From Mycobacterium sp. URHD0025 (GTDB lineage: Bacteria > Actinomycetota > Actinomycetes > Mycobacteriales > Mycobacteriaceae): 64,000 nt of DNA. The notes below the pieces were generated by a model. That model was not told where the DNA came from. It saw nothing but the letters and a program-made list of their open reading frames with translations, and searched no databases. The translations under genes and the position numbers were made by a program. The number at the start of each line of letters is the position of its first letter. Position 1 is the stretch's first letter. Positions 60,589 through 64,000 of the stretch are shown here, piece after piece. The stretch is from positions 310,001-374,000 of the forward strand of contig NZ_AUEQ01000001.1 of assembly GCF_000426065.1 (NCBI RefSeq), given 5' to 3'.

Positions 60589-63111
60589 GTGTCCGACCCG
60601 AGAAGCGCCGCCGGCGAGAAGCCGGTTGCCCCCACCAGGATCGAGGTACGGGGCGCGTGTGTGCACAACCTCGCACACATCGACGTCGACGTGCCGTTGA
60701 ACCAAATGGTAGCCATCGCCGGAGTTTCCGGCTCCGGAAAGTCATCCCTGGCGATGGGGGTTCTGTATGCGGAGGGCTCCCGTCGCTACATCGAGGCGCT
60801 CTCGACCTACACCAGACGCAGGATGTCGCACGCCACCAAGGCCACCGTCGACAGCGTCCGCCACGTCCCGGCCGCACTGGCTCTGCGGCAGCGGCCGACC
60901 GTCCCCGGTGCGCGCAGCACCTTCGGCACCTCGACCGAACTCCTCAACGTCCTGCGCCTGCTGTTCTCCCGGGTGGCCGAACACCTCTGCCCCAACGGGC
61001 ATCGTCAGGAACCGACAATCGACGTCGCCGCCGGCCTGGATCTCACCTGCCCGGTTTGCGGCGTCACGTTCACCCCGCCGGGCGCCGAGGCACTGGCCTT
61101 CAATTCCGACGGGGCCTGCCCGACCTGCGGCGGACTGGGGGTCGTGCGCGAGATCGACGACGCCCTGCTGGTCCCCGACCCCTCGCGCACCATCGCCGAC
61201 GGCGCGGTCGCACCGTGGAAGATGATGGGCCTCACCGTCATGCCGCAGATGGTCGGAGAACTCGGTGTGCGCACCGACGTCCCCTACCGCGATCTCACCG
61301 ACGACGAGCGCGAGGTCGTCCTGCGCGGGCCCGCGGAGAAGCACCGCATCACAGTGCCGTCCAAGAGCGGCAAGCTGTTCGAGGTCAACTTCACCTACCG
61401 CAACGCCCGGCTGGCCGTGCAGGAGGCGCTCGACAAGGCCGCCAGCGAGGGTGGCCTCAACCGGGTCAACAAGTTCATCCACACCGGGACATGCCCGACC
61501 TGCCACGGCGCCCGGCTCAGCGAGCGGGCCCTGGCCCCTAGGGTCACCGGGATCAATCTGGCCGAGGCGACCGCGAAAACACTCGATGACGTGATCGCCT
61601 GGGCACCAACGATCGTCGATACCTTGCCCTCAGACATGCGCGCGATGGCGACCGCGATCATCGGGCAGCTGCTCGAAATGGCGCAGCGGCTCATCGAACT
61701 GGGCCTCGGGTATCTGGGCCTGGACCGGCCCAGCTCCACACTGTCCACCGGTGAGCGGCAACGGGTCGCGCTGTCACGCGCCGTGCGCAATCAGACCACC
61801 GGCGTGCTCTACGTCCTCGACGAGCCGTCCATCGGCCTGCATCCGTCCAACATCGACGGCCTCAACGGCGTCATCCGCGACCTGCTGCGCGACGGGAATT
61901 CCGTCGTACTGGTCGATCACGATGTGCAGGTGCTGCGGGAAGCGGACTGGTTCATCGAGATCGGCCCCGGATCCGGCAACGACGGCGGGACAGTCCTGGC
62001 CGAAGGAACACTCGACGATCTGATGGCCAACCCGGCCTCGCTGATCGCCGGATTCATCGACGGCACCGAGGCGGTCCGCGTACGCGCCACCGTCAGCGCC
62101 GAGCAGTTGTTCGATCATGGCCGGATCGGCCTGGAGACGCGCCCGCTGCACACCGTGCACGCCCTGGACGTCGAGATCCCGAAGGGCCGACTCACCGCGG
62201 TGACCGGAGTGTCCGGCTCCGGCAAGACCACACTGGTGCTGGAGAGCCTGGTACCGGCCTTGCAGGCCACCGCGGCTCGCGATCCGCTGCCGCCGCATAT
62301 CGCGTCGGTCGCGCCGTCGGGCATCCAGCGCGTCAACGTCGTCGATGCCACCCCGATCGGCACCAACGTGCGCTCCACCGTCGCCACCTACAGCGGCACT
62401 CTCGACGACTTACGCCGCGCCTACGCCGCACTCGACGAGTCGACCCGCCGGGGCCTGACCGCCTCGGACTTCTCCTACAACACCGGATCCCTGCGCTGCC
62501 CGCGCTGCGAGGGAACCGGACAGATATCGCTCGACGTCCAGTTCCTCCCCGACGTCGACATCCCCTGCCCCGACTGCGACGGCACCCGTTATGCCCCTGC
62601 GGCACTGGAGTTCCGACGCGCCGTCGACGGTGGGCTCGCCCTGCCTGAACTCCTCGCGCTCACCGTGAAGCAGGCGCTGGAGGTCACTGAAGACCTGCCG
62701 AAGGTGCACCGCAAGTTGCAAACCCTCATCGACCTCGGGCTGGGCTACCTGACTCTTGGTGAGGACACACCGGCGCTGTCGGGCGGCGAAGCCCAACGGC
62801 TCAAGCTCGCAACAGAACTCGGACGCAAGCAATCCGATGCACTGTTCGTCCTCGACGAACCCAGTGTCGGACTACACCCCCTCGACATTCGCGTGCTGCT
62901 CGGCGTCATCGACCGCCTCGGCGCCAAGGGAGCCACCGTCGTCGTCATCGAGCACGACCTCGACATGATCGCCAACGCGGACTTCGTCATCGACATGGGA
63001 CCCGGCGGCGGCGCCGCGGGCGGAACCATCGTTGCGACGGGAACCCCGGATCAGATCGCCCGATCCAGCGTCAGCGTCACCGGACGGTATCTCGCTCCAC
63101 GGTCGGAGTAG
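60589..63111 (+). CDS. Short UvrA paralogue (class II, UvrA2-like)
   Basis: An 840-residue UvrA homologue, shorter than UvrA (about 950-970). Two ABC modules: Walker A Lys51 with signature at about 385, and Walker A Lys546 with signature at about 730 (Leu-Ser-Gly-Gly-Glu-Ala-Gln-Arg). Zinc-binding Cys-Pro-x-Cys clusters are retained. After Leu-Leu-Phe-Ser-Arg-Val-Ala-Glu-His-Leu-Cys the usual UvrB-binding domain is missing. Class II UvrAs have been linked to damage tolerance or drug resistance. GTG start. Confidence 0.87.
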   Translation: MSDPRSAAGEKPVAPTRIEVRGACVHNLAHIDVDVPLNQMVAIAGVSGSGKSSLAMGVLYAEGSRRYIEALSTYTRRRMSHATKATVDSVRHVPAALALRQRPTVPGARSTFGTSTELLNVLRLLFSRVAEHLCPNGHRQEPTIDVAAGLDLTCPVCGVTFTPPGAEALAFNSDGACPTCGGLGVVREIDDALLVPDPSRTIADGAVAPWKMMGLTVMPQMVGELGVRTDVPYRDLTDDEREVVLRGPAEKHRITVPSKSGKLFEVNFTYRNARLAVQEALDKAASEGGLNRVNKFIHTGTCPTCHGARLSERALAPRVTGINLAEATAKTLDDVIAWAPTIVDTLPSDMRAMATAIIGQLLEMAQRLIELGLGYLGLDRPSSTLSTGERQRVALSRAVRNQTTGVLYVLDEPSIGLHPSNIDGLNGVIRDLLRDGNSVVLVDHDVQVLREADWFIEIGPGSGNDGGTVLAEGTLDDLMANPASLIAGFIDGTEAVRVRATVSAEQLFDHGRIGLETRPLHTVHALDVEIPKGRLTAVTGVSGSGKTTLVLESLVPALQATAARDPLPPHIASVAPSGIQRVNVVDATPIGTNVRSTVATYSGTLDDLRRAYAALDESTRRGLTASDFSYNTGSLRCPRCEGTGQISLDVQFLPDVDIPCPDCDGTRYAPAALEFRRAVDGGLALPELLALTVKQALEVTEDLPKVHRKLQTLIDLGLGYLTLGEDTPALSGGEAQRLKLATELGRKQSDALFVLDEPSVGLHPLDIRVLLGVIDRLGAKGATVVVIEHDLDMIANADFVIDMGPGGGAAGGTIVATGTPDQIARSSVSVTGRYLAPRSE

Positions 63112-63337
63112 AGGCCCTCGGTGCGGCACTGATCGACACACTGCACCATGGCCGCCCCGCTCTCGATGCTTTAGCCTCGATGCACCGATTGGGTAGCGGT
63201 CCGGGGTGGGGCGTGAAGGCGAAATGCCCTGTCGTGGTGGAAGAATGAGATTTCGTCGTCGACACGGATAGTCACCGAAACCGCATATCGGGGTTGAGTT
63301 TTGCTTAGATAGGCGACATGCTTGTCCATGATGCGCG

Positions 63338-63829
63338 ATGACTGATTCCGGCGAGTACCCGCTGACGCCGAGGCAGCAGCGGGCCTGGCTGAATTTCATG
63401 CGGGTCTATCACCGGCTCGAATATGAGGTGAACCGTCACCTGCGCACCGAGTGCGGTCTTTCACTCTACGACTACACGGTGCTCAGTACGCTCTCGCGCG
63501 CACCGGATCGCCGCCTGCAGCTGACCACACTGGCCACGGTGATCGGGTGGGAACGCAGCCGGGTTTCTCACCACCTTATGCGGATGGCACGCCGCGGCCT
63601 GGTCGAGCGCACAACCTGCGACACCGACGGCCGTGGCACTGTCGTCGTCCTGACCGACGAGGGCTGGGACCGGCTCGCCGACGCCGCCCCGGTGCATGCA
63701 CAGTGGGTACGCCGGGCGTTCTTCGCCGATTTAGATCCCGAGCAGGAGGACACCCTCGCCGACATCCTCGCCGTTGTGCACGAGGGTCTGTTGCGCGAGG
63801 GCACCTTGCCGCGTCCCGACCTCAGATAG
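63338..63829 (+). CDS. MarR-family regulator
   Basis: A 163-residue MarR regulator with Leu-Ser-Leu-Tyr-Asp-Tyr-Thr-Val-Leu-Ser-Thr-Leu, recognition helix Trp-Glu-Arg-Ser-Arg-Val-Ser-His-His-Leu and wing Thr-Asp-Gly-Arg-Gly-Thr. Related MarRs carry this Trp-Glu-x-Ser-Arg-Leu/Val motif. It is convergent with the SDR at the window end and downstream of the UvrA-like gene. Confidence 0.9.
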   Translation: MTDSGEYPLTPRQQRAWLNFMRVYHRLEYEVNRHLRTECGLSLYDYTVLSTLSRAPDRRLQLTTLATVIGWERSRVSHHLMRMARRGLVERTTCDTDGRGTVVVLTDEGWDRLADAAPVHAQWVRRAFFADLDPEQEDTLADILAVVHEGLLREGTLPRPDLR

Positions 63830-63834
63830 ACCAA

Positions 63835-64000
63835 CTACACCTGGTTCATGCCCCCGTCGACGAAGATCTCCGCACCTGTCATGAAGCTGCTCGCATCGGA
63901 GCCGAGGAACACCACCACGGCGGCCAGTTCGGCAGGATCGCCTATCCGCTTCATCGGGTTCGTCGCCAGACCGTCGAAGAACACCTGCCGCTGGTCTTTG
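63835..64000 (-). CDS. C-terminal part of an SDR (5' end beyond window)
   Basis: The frame from the window end to TAG (63835-63837) encodes the end of a classical SDR: [25 protein letters not shown], and Val-Asp-Gly-Gly-Met-Asn. The active site lies outside the window. Confidence 0.85.
   Translation of the reverse strand, partial: KDQRQVFFDGLATNPMKRIGDPAELAAVVVFLGSDASSFMTGAEIFVDGGMNQV

Overview
The window is GC-rich actinobacterial chromosome, most likely from a rapidly growing environmental mycobacterium (Mycolicibacterium-like). I infer this from the high GC content, frequent GTG/TTG starts, ATGA/GTGA stop-start overlaps, and lineage-typical families: DUF5313, DUF3263, deazaflavin (F420)-dependent reductases, mycobacterial-style FadD/Ech/LLM genes and a RibA1-like protein. 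I see no tRNA, rRNA, CRISPR array, IS element or integrase. Transcription switches direction often, and at least fifteen local regulators (seven TetR-type, two MarR, two XRE/MmyB-like, ArsR, GntR, Lrp, IclR, OmpR) each sit beside a small catabolic or redox unit. This is an accessory metabolic region.

Layout. 0-10 kb: the tail of an unknown gene, a secreted single-cysteine DsbA-like protein, VapBC, ArsR, DUF5313, an orphan phage-tail-sheath protein, a long-type GAPDH, a 45-aa membrane protein, RNase Z, small conserved proteins, and a two-component system divergent from a secreted Cys-repeat protein. 10-17.5 kb: two TetR/reductase units, a DUF1772 membrane protein, a lipoprotein propeller, a PH/SHOCT-like protein and DUF1266. 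17.5-26.5 kb: a one-strand catabolic operon under a GntR regulator that ends in a perfect 15-bp hairpin. It encodes the full lower 2,5-dihydroxypyridine pathway (dioxygenase, deformylase, maleamate amidase, maleate isomerase), a NicC-like FAD monooxygenase, a Rieske oxygenase with its reductase, and an MHS-family importer. 26.5-37.4 kb: SDR/XRE, TetR/esterase, TetR/beta-lactamase-like, MarR/NADP reductase/LLM and carboxylesterase/TetR units. 37.4-42.7 kb: Lrp divergent from a 2-oxoacid dehydrogenase E1-E2 pair, then DUF3263 and IclR.

43.2-57.6 kb: a 14-gene minus-strand operon with mostly overlapping or near-touching genes, facing a TetR. In transcription order it encodes an LLM flavin monooxygenase, two crotonase-fold proteins, a complete LIV-type ABC importer (H, M, G, F and binding protein), an acyl-CoA ligase, a creatininase-family hydrolase, a flavin reductase, a degenerate RibBA (RibA1-like) protein, a second acyl-CoA ligase and an SDR. 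My reading is uptake, CoA activation and flavin-dependent oxidative breakdown of an unidentified organic acid, with a repurposed riboflavin-pathway protein embedded. This is the best candidate for an undescribed system. 57.9-64 kb: a second SDR/XRE unit, a short UvrA paralogue, MarR and the end of another SDR.
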